From Chrysopilus asiliformis (taxonomy: Eukaryota; Arthropoda; Insecta; Diptera; Rhagionidae), in NCBI GenBank assembly GCA_964034945.1, contig OZ035961.1, positions 12,479,501 to 12,543,500 on the forward strand: a stretch of DNA of 64,000 nt, given 5' to 3'. The notes beneath the pieces were generated by a model that was given only the letters and a program-made list of their open reading frames with translations, was not told the origin of the DNA and searched no databases. Both the position numbers and the translations under genes were made by a program. Positions 13,601 through 28,600 of this stretch are shown here, one piece after another. The stretch's first letter is position 1. Each line of letters opens with the position of its first letter.

Positions 13601-16600
13601 AAAAATTCAAATTCATTTTTCATTCCTCAATTAACATGCAGCTGTTCAGGATTAGACCTGCTCCAGTTCTAGTAAGTATTTTTTTAGTTTCCTTTTAGTA
13701 ATAAACATAATCATCCTACAAGGCACACCATTTTATTTTTCATTTTTCATCGCATTATTATTTTTTTTTTTTTTTTTTGTAAAATACTCTCCGGTGGAAA
13801 ATCCTTTTTGCCAATTTAAAAATTCTTTCAGCGTCGTATTTTTATTTTTTATGGGTTTTTATTTTTTTTTTTTTTTTTGCTGTTTCAATTTAAAATCTGA
13901 AACTGGAAAATAAAATGTGGTTAGCAGTTTTATTTTTCCCATAATTTTCTCTTTCTGAAATTATTAAATCGACTTAAATTGAATTTTTTTTTCTCCCCTA
14001 AATGAAAAATATCTTTACCTTTGAATCGGCATGGTAGAATTTTTTCACACACCCTTAATTCGATAAATTGAATTTATGAAGAATTCAATAAAAATATACT
14101 TTTTTTATACTGAGTTCTGACTGACTCTAAGCATGGTGTGGGAAGTTTTATGGGTTTCAGTATTCATAAACATAAGTTACCGCAAAAGTGGTGATAACCA
14201 TTAAAATTAATATATTCACACGTGTCAAATATATAACTTTATTTAAAATTTATTTTGGTATCGGTAATAATTACTTTTTTATGGTTGACACAATTTAAGT
14301 GGATATTGAATTTCTTTTTCATATTCGTATAACATATTACAACATTTTTTAGGAAAATTTCAATTTAGTTACATTTTGGGGTTGGTTTAGCGTGAATTTT
14401 TGTAATCGAAAATTCTTAATAAAAAAATTTTTAGCCAAAGCTGCCATTAAAACTTGTGATCTTTTAAATGCTATCGAAAAAAAGTCGGAAAATTCGTATA
14501 AAAAATTCAAAGAAATTAAATTGAATGAAAGTATACAAATAGGAAATTAACCAACTCTTACCCCCGTCGCACACTTGGGCTAAGCGAGCTCAACTACGTG
14601 AGCTAAGTTTCTCGCTGAAAGTAAAATCCTTAGCATTTGCATTGGCGACCGCACACTTCAGCGAAACTATGAAACTACATCGCGTAGTCATGGGCGACGC
14701 GGACTAAGCTCGCTCGCGTAGTTCAGACCTCAACTACGCGAACGACTTCGCTGGCATCGCTGACACTCACATATACATAGTTTCGGTGTTATACAGTGTA
14801 GAATCGGTGTTTTCAAAAGTGTAGTATTTTGTGGACATAAATGTGTAAGTGCCAATTGCATTTGGACTGGAAAACGTGAAAATATTTACCGAAAATATCG
14901 CCGCGTAGCTTAGCCCAAGTGTGCAAGGAGGTGAGCTAACCCAGCTAAGCTATGTAACTATATAGCTAGCCTCGCTCACATAGCTTAGCTGAAGTGTGCG
15001 ACGGAGGTTAAGGCTCTGAATCACACCTCATAAATTTCAATTATTGCAATTTTTGTCATGAAGTTTTACGCTAAGAAAAAAGTTCTTATAATTTTAACTC
15101 GAAAATTTTCCGACCTAACAAATAAAACACATGACTTGAGAAAAGCTTTATTCTTTCTCTAGGCTCCTTCCGTCAGAAGATATGAGTACCATTTTCGGTA
15201 ACAAGTCGGGGACTTTCAAAATTGTTTTAAGTGGTTTTTGAGAGGTTTGCCAATTTGAGAAGCAAGGAAAACCCACTTTTTCCAAAAATTTCCAATTTTT
15301 TTTTGAAGAGTCGGTAATATGTGGATTTCGAAATTTAAATAAATTAAATTTTTACTGCAACTCGCTCTACAATATCTCGGACCATTTTCAAGAAAAGCTG
15401 GGAAAACAAAAACTAATATTCTGGCAGAAAAAAACCCTCGCCGTATTAATTTGATAAGCTCTAACTTGAAAATCAATCGACCGATTTGGCTGAAATTTTA
15501 TATAATACAAAATTTTTTTTAGTTCTTGATGCCAAATCACTTATCACGACATTAAAGAAACTTAAAAATTTGGACTTTATATCCGGCTGGCCATTAATAA
15601 CCGATAGAAAATTATTTATTATGTTAGCTTCACACTCTCTCCGAATAAGGGCGAATCCCAGTATCGGCTGTTAGGATGGGCGCTTTTTTATTTGAATCAA
15701 TTTATCCGTCTTTAAACTCCGGTTTACGAATCTAAAATATTTACAATATCATAAACCAGAATTTTAAGCCAGATAAGTTTAGGAAAATTACCCAATCTTT
15801 CAACTATGACTTTGATTGGTCCACACTCGGGGATAGTGTAGCCGCATTTGGAGACGATAATAAGTTAAGTAAAATTTTGAAAATTCCATATTTTAGAGAC
15901 AAAACTCGAATCTTGGTAATTTATAACTAATTTTTATCTTATTTGAAGTTTAGACATCAGAAATACAGCATTTTCAATTACATACTCATAAATGTGTACC
16001 GTAAAGCAATTATAAGAAATCTGGAGTATTAATTGAAGTTTTTTTTTTAAATTTCAGTGTGCTTGCAAAAAAAGGGTTCGTATTGTAATTTTATATGAAA
16101 TCCAATGGCGATTGCACACTTAAGAGTTAGCGTCATTTTGTATAAGTCTAGGTTCGGATTTACAAATTGTAGGAAGAATTCGCAAATGATTAAAGATTTT
16201 ATTGATTTTGAAAACAAATTAGAATAGAAGGGGATTTATTGTATTTGACTAAAATACATTTGTCCCTAAATGTCAACAGTTTAAATGACTTACCTAAACA
16301 GAGCTTTAACACAAAGAATATTTTAAAATAATGAATATCAAAAAGGTTTTTTCAACAAAAAAAAACCTGTGAAGCATATATCCCAAAACTAGTTAGAAAA
16401 CCCAATTAATACAATCAGCTTTCACATCCACAAAAAAAAATCCAAAGTTTGTCCTAATCACTTAATTAAAAAATATATTGCTTAATTTATTATACTAGGT
16501 TAATTCGCATAAAATTGCATCAATTTTTGATAGCATCATAAAATCTTATTTAATCGAAAATTCTATCAAATGTGGATTTATGCGTCCATTTTTAATTACC

Positions 16601-19600
16601 CGAGAAATTTTTTATTATGACCATTTGTAATGGGAATCCCGCTATAAATTGGATTTCTAAATAATTGTTGAGGGCGATTAATAAAATCGAGCGTTTAGCT
16701 AAATCCCCTTAGCTATTACTATTATTATTATACGAAACCTAGCGACAAATCGTATTTCCTCGAATGAAGCTTAGCTACAAGCCAATAATTTTCGAATTCA
16801 TCTCATAATTAGCGTCATAGTATCATAAATTTTATGATAGTGATATCATCTTTGTACTGTCATACGCTTCTCATTTACCCTTTATAAGATTTGGGTTTTG
16901 TTTTAATATACTTATTCCAATTGATCCACGAAACCACTTGCAAGCAAGGATAGAATTCATGTTTTTTGTTTTATTCAATTTTATTTTTTGTGTCTGTAAC
17001 ATAGGTTTGTGTTCGGAAACCACTCGGAAATGTGAAATTTTAAATTTATTTACTGAAACCAGAATATATTTTTGAGTTAAAAATTAAACTGTTTTTTGTT
17101 TTAATGAATTAGACATACGGCATATCAAATCCCCTTTGGTGCCATAATACTACGCTATATTGTGCGATTTCTTAGACAGCCGAAAAAATTGAGTTCTTTT
17201 TCCTTCTACAAAAGCTTAATATTTGCACAACCGAACAAATAAAAGAGTTACAAACGAAGATTATGCAAATAAGAACCGTTTATGAAAAGGCAAACGTCTA
17301 AATTCGTTTGGCTGCCTCTAAAAATCACGCAGTGCGGAATTACAAATCACTTGATATGCCATAACTCTTATACTCGTACTGGCAATTTGTAACAGCTTAA
17401 TTACATGTTATTTTAAAATCCGAAATAAACTTTTTGAAGAGAATATATTAACATTGTTAAGCTGTTATCACTTGCAATCAAACCTTTTTAAATGAAATTT
17501 GTAATCGTCACTAACTTTAGGAAATTATAATAAATTTTATTTTCTTTTTACCTGGTTGAACAGATTTTTGTACGAGCTCAATTCGATTATAATCCACTGG
17601 ATGATGAGCTGATACCATGTGCTCAAGCTGGAATTGCCTTCCAGACAGGTGATATTTTACAGGTAAGTTTTTGCCCAAAGAAAATTGTGTAATTATCAAA
17701 TATTACAACAAAAGATCGTTTCAAAGGGCTGTCTATAAAATACGCCACGATAATTTTAGGCCTTTCAGACACCGTCCCCACCCATCGTTACATTTCTTTG
17801 CGATTTTTTGTATGACATTTAATATCACCGTTACGCAAACGCATACCTCCGCTCCGCCCGAAAATTGTGACGTATTTTATAAACATCTAAGAAACCCAAA
17901 AAACCCCCAAAAAAACCCAAATAATCCTCTATTTATCCGTAATGTTTCGGTTTGTGATGAAAGTTTCAGTTCATGGATACGCGTTTTGGTTCATGAACGC
18001 TTCGGCTAGTGAATCAATTAACGAACTGAGGTTCTTCAGTATTTGATTTTTTTTTCACCTCATTGGCCTCTAGATTTTTGGGTGCTTTCACACCCAACAT
18101 TTTTGTTTGATTACATTTTTCTGAAAATTTCGGGACTCATATTTTTCTCAGAAAATACCGATTATGGAATAAACTTCAAACTGTAAAAAAAAACTCCGAT
18201 GTTTCCCAACATTTTCACAGGTCGTGATTTGTGCCGCATAGCTATTTGGAAAAAATTTCATCTTCAAAAGTTTTAACAAAATAACATTATATAGATATGT
18301 ATATTAATTTAAACGTTGAACGTTTTCGCCTTCCGAACATTGCCCTTAAAGAAATTTAATTTGGGTAATTTTCGTCTTTTTTTAAAATTTTGCAGGTGTT
18401 ACATTTTTTATAAAAAATTTTACAACAATCTCAAGATCTAACAATTGAGGGTTTGATGGTCGCCGAGGTTTAATAAAACCTGTGATTTCCAAAACAAAAA
18501 AGGAGATCCCAAGAGGAAAAAATGTTAGGAACCAATACTAAAAACTTATCTACTTTCCACATTTCTATTCCTAATTTTAATGTTTTCCATAAAACATCAG
18601 CCGCTAGTAGCAAACAGTAATTATTGAAAATCGAAGAGAATATTCCCATTTAGTTAGATTTTCAATAAGTAATTTTGAATGGTCAGCAATCAGTTTTTCT
18701 TTCAATAAAAGTTTTCATTGAATTTTCCTTTAATGGAGAAAAATTATTCATAATCAACGTTTCTTTTAATACTAGTAAAATCACCACAAAAAAACTATTA
18801 AAGTTTACCAGGAAATGGTATCGTACATCCGTTTTCATTAAAGAACAGAAAGCGAATTGAACTATAATTATTTAAGGGGAAAATGTGTTGTGTAAAATCT
18901 AATGCTTTAATAAGAGAATTAAATAAGCTATTTCAACTTTGCATAGTAAGCTTATCCGTTCTTATCTGCAAGATTTAAGGCAAATGATTCGAAAAATTAA
19001 ATGGGAATATAATTTAAAATCAAAGTTTTCGGAATTCAATATAAGTAAAAGAGCCTTTAAAAAAAACCCAAATTGTTAATTATTTTAACTAAAATAGCTT
19101 TCCATTTTGATCAAATCTATTTTTAGTGAGATTACTTTCAGACAACAAAAGTGAATTATCAATAACGAAAACTTTGAATATTTGATCTTGGTACTGATTA
19201 TCCCTCCGGCTAATTAAAAAAATATCCCAAAATAGCAGTATCTGGTTACGCAAAAGTCTCAGATCGGTTGTTGGAGTCTGTTTCTTATCCTGTTTGAAGT
19301 CCCAAACAATTTATTCTTATTATCTTATCAAAGCAGGAACTCGCAATGATTAATAACATTTTCAAAAGTTATGAAACTTTCAGAACGAAATTTCAGTCTG
19401 TCATCCATCCCTGTTATTTTAACCCTTCCGAAAAAAAACCACTTTAGTAACCGCCCTTAAACAGCATTCAACATTAGCTTTAATACAGATTTTTTTTCAT
19501 GTTGTCTCTCCAAAGCTTGTTAATTTGTAATATTTATCTTTGTCGACCCCTTTTTAAAATATTTACTTAAATGTGTATCTTATATTTTTAGATAATTAGT

Positions 19601-22600
19601 AAGGATGATCATCATTGGTGGCAGGCGCGACACGATGCTGCCGGGGGTTCAGCAGGTCTGATACCATCACCCGAGTTACAAGAGTGGCGGATTGCTTGTC
19701 AAACTGTCGATAAAACGAAACAAGAACAAGGCAAGTATAGCATATCTAACTTCTTGTTGACGAAGAAAAACTTTCTTAATGTATCTGTGGTGAAATTAGT
19801 ATTTCATATTCGTATAACTATGTTATATCCTTTTTTTCTTTTTACAAGGATAAAAGATACAGATAAAATTTTTGTTTTATTTTATAGATTTTGCAATACA
19901 TTTTATCTGTCACTTTTTCTTATGTGTGTTCTGTATTTTATCTTCAATCAAAAACAAATCTCATCATTTACACTCACTTAATTTAAATCTTCTCATTTTA
20001 CTTTAAATAGAAATTTATGCGTACATTTAGTTTCTGAAATCTAATTATCAAATGTAAATAATTTTGTAATTTATAAATATAATTGGTAAACAAAATTACA
20101 TAACAAAATTAGAACGACAGTATTTTTAACAAAATACGTTTTTTTTTGTTTTGAGGAAAAATGTTTTTTTATTTTTTACATATTTTGGAATTGCTATAAA
20201 TTTATTGTTCAATATTTTCAACCGTTCTAAGACGTGTTCTTAATTGGTCTTTAATTTTTCAAACTGTTTCGCTCATTTTTTTTTTCTTAAACCGTTCTCA
20301 AGTAAGTTTATTCACATGCGAGAGAAAAGTGCTTCTTCAAAATTGAGTGTTCATAAACTAAACCTTCATTGCTATCGCACCTACAGTTTTAAATGATTAA
20401 AGAAACGTCTTTCTGAAAGTTAACAATTTTGGGATATCTTTATAATAATGCAAAATAAGGATTTTCACACAATCTCAGCTGTGAACTCCTGCCGGATCAA
20501 TTTTACTGATTCTTTTTTTAAACGAAAGGTAACATAATGTTGTTTTGCAAACAAACCTAAAAAGCCTCAATTTTCTCAATCTTCTGCTATTTCCCAAGAA
20601 ACAATTTGTAACCGTGGTTACATAAAAACCTTCAATTTAGGTTGCATTTTAGTTACATTTTAGATGGTTTCCGAATAAACCCGCCAAAAACGGTTTTTTT
20701 GAAACCTGCTTCCAAATAGGGTTTCTTAAAGGTTATAGAAACCAAATGTAAAACTTTTCAGTTTTGTTACCATGGTTTCAAATACGTTTCTTAACCGGAA
20801 TGTAACCTCAAATTGTTACTTGGGTTATTTACTTTCGTTGACTATAAGCGTATCAGGAAATAGCAATAATAAATACCAACAGATTAAAGTAATTTTCACA
20901 CCTATTATTAACTCAAAAGTATACTAGAAAAGTTAACACTCTAACTGCCACGACAGTTTTAAGCCTTTTTCGAATATTTAGTTTTCAGTCAAAAAGGCAC
21001 AAAGAGAAGAAAAAAATTGAAACAAAATTATACCTAAATGTTATTTTATTATCATAAAATGTGTGCAACTACAAAAAAATCATTGCGGTTGCAGCCAACA
21101 CTTTAATAATTTTCATTTTGGCTGTTGTGTACAATTAGGTGTCAGGACTTTTTGACTGACGTGGCAGTTAGAGTGTTAATCAGTCATTTGAAAAATGAGC
21201 GTTAAAATTTCCTTAATTCTTACAAATTATTTCAAGCACGAAAAATCGATTCCGCTAGGTCTCGTTATCGGGAAAACTCGTTAAAGTGCTTTAAGGAAAC
21301 GCAAAAATCCTTTTTTTATTTCCCTTTTGGCAATTTTTTTTATTAAGGAGTTTAGAGGTCGCTGACTAAAAAATTCGAAATTTTAAAAATTCGAAAACAG
21401 TCCTGCAAGAAAAACGAGAAAATTTTTCTCCTCTTTATTTTCAAGAAATTAGCATTAGACCGAAATAGTTTGACGGGCGTTGTAAAATTTTATATATTTC
21501 ATGTTTCACGAGTTTTCAGAAATTTTTTGGCCTTTTCGCGATTATCTGTCATTTCCTAAATCATTGATCAGAATTTGATCAAATTTTCCCATTAGAGAGA
21601 TTTGATTAAAATCCTATTTGTGTACAAAAATGCCTAACCACTCCATTGCATCAAATCCCCCTCGCCCGCGATTTTAAAATGAGCTAAACGAATTTTGGGT
21701 TTCTCTACCGGATAGATCTTGGAAAAAATATTTTTAGATTTTCTTTCATGTTTTTAAGAAGTTAACTCACTATAAAATTGTCATTTAAATTGGCAGAAAT
21801 ATGATAAACGTAGAAAATTCATTATTAAATAATAAAAAAACACGTTCTGCCTACATTACCGGTATTTTCACACTAAATTAGAAGTCCTCGTCATATCTGA
21901 ATTAAAATTCTATTTTTGAATAAATTGAAAAAAAATTTTAATGACATTTTTCTTGTATACTGGCATGTTTATCATTTTCCGTGTGACGGATTAGGAGTGC
22001 TGGCGGATTTTTTTAATTTCCTTTTAATTTTCGACAGCAATTCAGTTCAATGAATTTAATTTAACAAAATTTGATGGACACGTTCTATTATTTGAACTGT
22101 TCCTTAATCGAAATATCCGACAGAATGTCTTTTAAATTGATTACGACAATTCAATAAAAATATCTACGTAAAATTGTAGATTGAATGTTTTTGGGAATCG
22201 TTCAAAAAGTTTACAATCAATGGCTATTTCAGCGAACCGCCAAATAAAATTCAAAAATTACTGTGAAATCATCCCTTATGAGATTTAAAAAAGGCACAAA
22301 TCAGACCCAACTTCAAAACGCGAAAATAAAATTATGAAAAATTTTGAAAAATTTTACAACTTACAACATTTCTAGCAATCCCAATTTATATTTTCTAATT
22401 TGAATAACGTCACATCATCAAACTTCGGTCACATGACTTTTTTTGTTTGTTCATAATTTGTGTTAAAGTTTATCATATTACATTTATTTGTCGTTGTTTA
22501 TGTATAAGTGTTGACATTGTTTTGTGTGTTGTGTGGCGGCATTCAAATTCAATAATCAGGAGAGTCTGGACCAGGATGTTCAGCTCATGCGGAGGGATGT

Positions 22601-25600
22601 GATGGATCAACAGGTATTAATTAATCAAATCAATCAATAAACTGAAATTAAACAAATTTTAAACAAACTCAATTAAAATCTAATTCCCTCACAATCAAAA
22701 AACTAATTTTTTTGAAACTTCCATTCACTGTTGAAATATCGTATCAATCATTAACTAAAATGAATTATCTTTGTTTTATTTATTGAAACACTGACTTTTT
22801 TGAATTAATTTTCAGATAATTAAATTGGAAATGGCATTTAATTAAATCGAAATTTTGCACTTATTTCGTAATAATGTTTTATTATTACTATTCTACTGCA
22901 TTTTCCTGATTTTTCAATTTTTCAGTATTGATACTAAATGATATTTTTATCATATTTTTGACCGAAATTCCTTTAAATCAATTTTTTAACTAAAAATTTT
23001 TTAATACTAAATCATCTCAATATTTTTAAAATAAACTTAAAAAAATCATATTTTATTTCCATCACACCTAGTAGAGTTGTATATTTAATTTCGATTGTTT
23101 TTTTTTTTAAATAAAATAATAATAATTATTATTACATTAAATTCCTTTTAATAATGAAAATCTCAAATTAACTCATTTCCTGCTCATTTATGAGAATGCT
23201 GCTTTGCATTTTTTTTTTTAACAAAAATATATTTTTTTACATTTTGTTTGTATTGTTTTAACTATTTTTTTTAAAAAACTCAACCTAATCAATTGTATGT
23301 CAAACAATTGCATATCAAAATTTAAAAAAACTTGTGAAATATATATTTTCTTTTTCTCGTTGGTAAACTTTACATTTATTGCATGTCTATTTGCCTTAAA
23401 AAAATAATATTGTTTATAATGCGGCGGTCACACGACGCTGTTTTGCCAGCCGCTGTTGGTACTTGCCAGCGCTACTAACCAACAGCAGCCAGCGGCTGGC
23501 AAAACAGCGTCGCTACTAACCAACAGCAGCCAGCGGTCACACGACGCTGTTTTGCCAGCCGCTGGCTGCTGTTGGTTAGTAGCGCTGGCAAGTAGCAATA
23601 GCAGCCAGCGTACTGAGAGGGTCATACGATTTCTACTTTAGTAGCGCTGGCAATTAGCAAAACAGTGGTTTGACATTTTAATCTGGGAGATTTTTTAAAT
23701 AATAAACGTAACACACAAATTTAAATGAATAAACGTAAAATAACAACTTAAAATAAACAAACTTTTCCACTTATCAGACTTTTGGCAGCTCAGAAACCAT
23801 GCGATAGGCTCACGTGAGCCCTAGTAGCGCTGGCAAAGTATTTAGAATGGTCTCTACTTCACTAGCGCTGCTAAAATCATCATGCTGCTGCTGGTAGTAG
23901 CAGCGCACTAGGGTTCACACGGTGCTACTGAAACGGCTGCTAACAGCCACTAGCGCTGGCAAAACAGCGTCGTGTGACTGCCGCATTACCGACCTATAAA
24001 AAAAGCTTCTGATAATTGATTATGAAATTTGTAAAATATTATTGCAAACAACTGTAAAAAAAGTTCTAAAGAATTCGAAATTTAAAAATCTATTTCTGAA
24101 GAGATAAAATTTTTTAGCTATCATGTTTTTCTAAAGGTGCGATACCCCAGAATGCAAAATTTTCAGATCTCTCAAAAAAATAATAGGTTTTCAAATTTTT
24201 GGGGGTGGTGTAAAAGACCATGCAAGATTCGACGTTTTTTATGCCCCCGGGCTAACTTTTGAACCAGTTGGGGTTTCACTTTCGTTGTACCTCCATTGGG
24301 AAGGTAATTTGCTCTAGTTTCAAAGACATAAGCTCTTTTTTAACTGGGAACTGCAGGAAGATGGTCAGCTGCCATCTTAGACGCAATTATTTTTCCATGC
24401 AGTTGTGGCCAATTTTATGCGATTTTTTTGTTCCCCGCCAAAAAAGAGCTTAATGTCCATGAGACTAGACCAAATTACCTTTCCAATGCAGGTACAACGA
24501 ATGTGAAACCCAAAAGTTAGTCAAGGAGCATTTTCGTGTATCGTTCTTTGCAACCACGCCACAGGGATTTTGCTCTTAATTGGTATGATTAACAAGGCGC
24601 TGTAACTATATTTCTATCAGTGAGACCTTAAAAATATTTAGTAAACGAACGGAACCTAGTTTTTTCCAAACCGAGTAAAACCCAAAACTTTATAATAGTT
24701 TCCGTCGAAATTTTTCTTCATAATTGATAAATTATAGTGACATTCTTTTGATAGAAATGAAAAAAAAATATTTCCCATAACTTCAATATCCCAAAATGTA
24801 ATTGTACCATCGAACCTTCATATATTCGTTTATTAAAAATAAAAAAAATACGATTTTTCATATATCAAACCTACCTCTCAAAATAAACAAATACGACCAT
24901 CCCAAAAAAAAAGGTTCCTCGTTTACGCAGCAAAGCAAATTGGAATCAAAAATCGTATAAAAACACGGTCCTTTGGAGAAATTTAAAAAATTACAAGTGG
25001 TGGTATTTGAGTACAATTTTTTGGATGGGTTTTCAATGACGATTTGTAATAAAAAAAATCGTTGTTTTATAAAATGATCGAAATATTTTCTGCATTTTAC
25101 CTGCATAAAAAGTCTATTTCAAAAGGCTTTTGTGCGGGTAAATGCAGAAAATATTTCAATCGTTTATTTTTAAATTGCATAAAATCAAAGTTCCTGAAAA
25201 ATTCTCTCCATAAAATGTTACTGATTTTCTCCATTTTCCACGATTTCCTCAATTTTTTTAGAATTACAAAACCGACACAAAAATTCTTTTAAAAATATCT
25301 CCCTTCAACAACATTCATCGCTTCCCTATTATGTGGAAAAAATTGTAACATAATCTCTCGACATTCTGCATCCAACATTGAACGCGTTTTGCTATAAAAA
25401 CACAAACTACACATTACAGTAAAGTCTCACTCTTGAAAGTTGTTATGCATCCAAGTGCTTTTCGCCGAGACTTTTACTAAAATATGGGCACGTTATGATA
25501 TTATGGCAATATTCATATATCCACCCACAAGGACATATGAAATTTGTATCCTTGTTATGTTAAACCAGAAACCACTTTAAATTATGATACGAATTGCAAC

Positions 25601-28600
25601 ATAGTGAAATTTATCCGCAAAAGTATTTTTTATTGCGGTGCAAACGAGCACACAAAAAGCAATTTTATGTTATTCATGCGCCGAAAGTGAATAAAATATA
25701 AACATTTCGCCATAACTGCATGCTTTTGAACAAAAAAAAATCAACACAAATAAAAATAATAACGACATCATTACAAATCAGTTGAATTTTTTTATACCAT
25801 GCGAAAATATTCAATGAAAATTGCATCCACATGTGGATAAACACGTCTATGCTTTCCATTGGCATTTTTTTGCAATTTTCATGGAACGCAACAACGGACG
25901 GTTAACGCCTTTATCGACTTTTCCAGAGATGGTCATTTGAAATGAAAATTACCCGTTTTTGCTGGTCATATGAATTCCTGTGATGTTGTACAGAAATCGA
26001 GTCGATATATAAAAACTCAGAAAATTAAAGTGCCATAAAATGGCACATACGTTTCACGTGGTTTTAATTGTGTCCCAACAATATTTAATTAATGTCCTTG
26101 TGTACGCTTTTTTTGCTGTTAAAATAAATGACATGGCAGAAAGCAATAAATAGCACTTCATAATCCTAACTATGGGCTAAGGGCCAGCAGGTATTTTCGC
26201 ACATGAAAAGAAAAAAGCATTTACTCCTTATACACATTCTGTTTAATAAAAGGATTCAATCGAATGTGATACGTGTACGTGATCTGTTCTAAATGGTAAC
26301 ATTTGGTCCTTTCTATTGTACAAGGATAACAATCTATTTCTATTACTGTACTACAAGTGTATGAAATTCTGGTATTTGGATTTATTTTAAACGAAATATT
26401 GAAATTATCGCAATAATTCAAAATTCCTTTTGTGCAAAGTCCATTTCCTTACTACCATCTACGTGTACACTATCGATTTTAAACTTTTTTTCTTATTAGA
26501 TTAAATATGTGATAGGAATAATATTATAATAGGGAAATATATTTCATTCTAAAATATTATTGTATAAAATGGAAATTTGCACGTGTAGGAATAGAACTTG
26601 CCCCAAGTCATGATCTAGATCTGACGCCACCTTGAGAAAAAAAAATTAAGAAATTCTTGTAAACCTTTGTCTTTTGGTTATTGAATAAATAAATTATTGG
26701 TATTATTATTTAAACAGAAGTTATATAATATAAAGTGCTACGGAGTAAAAAAAAAGATTTATATGCGCCGCAGGCGAATTTTTCTTTATACAGAATGCAA
26801 TGTAACTTAAAAATGCTGAATGAAAGTGCGCTACAGGCGAAATTATTTACCTGCCTTAAAAGCTACACTATTCTGAGCAAAGAGTGATTTCATTTTTGTG
26901 GCTTTTTTCTCTTTATAAAAGCATACCGCCTAATACTTTGCCGCTCCTCTAATTTGCCTGCCCGCAGTTTGCCGTTCTGAAATTTTCCACTTTTTGGTCT
27001 TGCCGCCATAAATTTAGTGCTCTACATTTGCCAGTCTTTAAACTTGCGGCCCCTAAATTCTATTCGCCAGTCAATGGAGCGGAGATTCGTAAAAGCGAAA
27101 ATTAGCGAGACGTATTTTATGGATGACTCCTTATTGAAAATGCACTGAAATTGGAGCTATTTTTTTACGTCACAAAAAATACTCCAAAATACAAAAGTGC
27201 CAAAAATTCGAATATTTTCGTCTTTGACAATAAGATATTTTCATCACGAAGTTTATGCAAGGAGGCAAAGGCGATTGTCATATTCGTCAACCCGAATGCA
27301 GGCAAACTTGAGCGAGTCAAGGTTTGGAGAGATTCACGTAGATTCGGAAAGATTGTAGTGCCAAGATTGAATTCTGAACTAATTTACGCCTCCCTGTATT
27401 CATTTTAAGTCGGTCTAGTAAACGAGTATAAAAGGGAAGAGATATTTACGTCTCTTTTGGCCTTAATTGTAATCCACTTTTCTCTTGTGTCGCCCTTTCC
27501 TCCAGTAAGCATGAATTTTACTTCACCTCTATCAGGTAATTTCCTTCAGTCAATACGGTGGAGCATCTATAGGAACCATTTTCTAGTTTAGAACCCAGCG
27601 ACCTTTTTCAGGTACAGCTTATACGATAGCCTCAAATATCTTAATAACTCTAGTTTTTTCTATTCCCTTCAAATTCGTATTATCGAGGTTTGACAGTAAC
27701 TCATTTTTTGGTAATTTATTCATCGGGTTTGATAAGAGGTGAGGATTTCATACAATTTTATTAGTTGAAATTCCAATTCTCCAGCATAACTTCCTAGATA
27801 TTTCAAATCCTATTTACCACACAACTATGCTGTTCAATTTTCTTAATTTTATTAAATTAATTTGATATCCTATTAAAATCTTGCTTCCCAGATAGGGACA
27901 TTTGGAAATTTTCATTATTAGACAAATCTTAGTAAACCCCCATATTGACCAATACAAAATTCGATAAAAAAAACGAATTCCAAGCTAAATTGAAAAATGC
28001 ACGAAGCGAATAATTTCCATAAATATCCAAAAATCAAATATGAACAGAAGCACCCTTTTAGTTTTTTTTTACTACGCATAAAAGAGTGAATATCGTTTAA
28101 AAATCTTTATTTTAAATCTTTTTTTTTTTGGAGAACGAAGGGTTTTTTCGGTAGCTCGTAGGCAGGCCGACCATATTGATACACGAGAATCTGCCATAAA
28201 ATTGACATTAATCCTTTGGAATTTTGGGCCTATAGAAAAGAGCCATACTTAATGCAACACCAGAAAATCAGATATTTCGTGAAGGTCTATTCTAATGCCA
28301 CTTTAAGGACTGTTCAGTTATCCCTTGTTGGTCTGTTTGGCTGCTCCTCTTCATAGTCTCATAGAATTTTCTTCATTTCCCCCAAACATAAACTTGAATT
28401 CATGAATAAATGAATAATTTAGCTAAGATTATTTTCTATTTTAGGATGAGAGGACGTCTAAAATCTTCTTCCCTTAAACTCGACCATCCATCCATCCGGT
28501 TCTTATTACTGAATAAATAAAAAAAATTGTGTTACCAAAATTTCGTTTTATGATTTTTTTTTTCTTTAAATTTGGTTTGGGGAACCAAAAAGTATTTCAT

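Larger units (their letters stand above)
10396..17563 (+). other. CASK intron (7168 nt) with several repeats
   Basis: This GT-AG intron separates the PDZ and SH3 exons. It carries a diverged repeat (11320-11800), a CA microsatellite near 12938, long T runs near 13755 and 13860, a candidate microexon (13642-13671) and an inverted-repeat element (14561-15007). A stretch at about 12520-13330 is less AT-rich than its surroundings, with no recognisable coding content. No other gene is seen. Confidence 0.6.

Noticed and set aside
19731..19740. Use of the GT four bases after the GC donor
   Set aside because: It would shift the frame and reach a stop soon after the junction with 29616.
23428..23641. 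Overlapping open frames on both strands
   Set aside because: They mirror each other because the DNA is a palindromic MITE; the peptides are repeats of the same motif.
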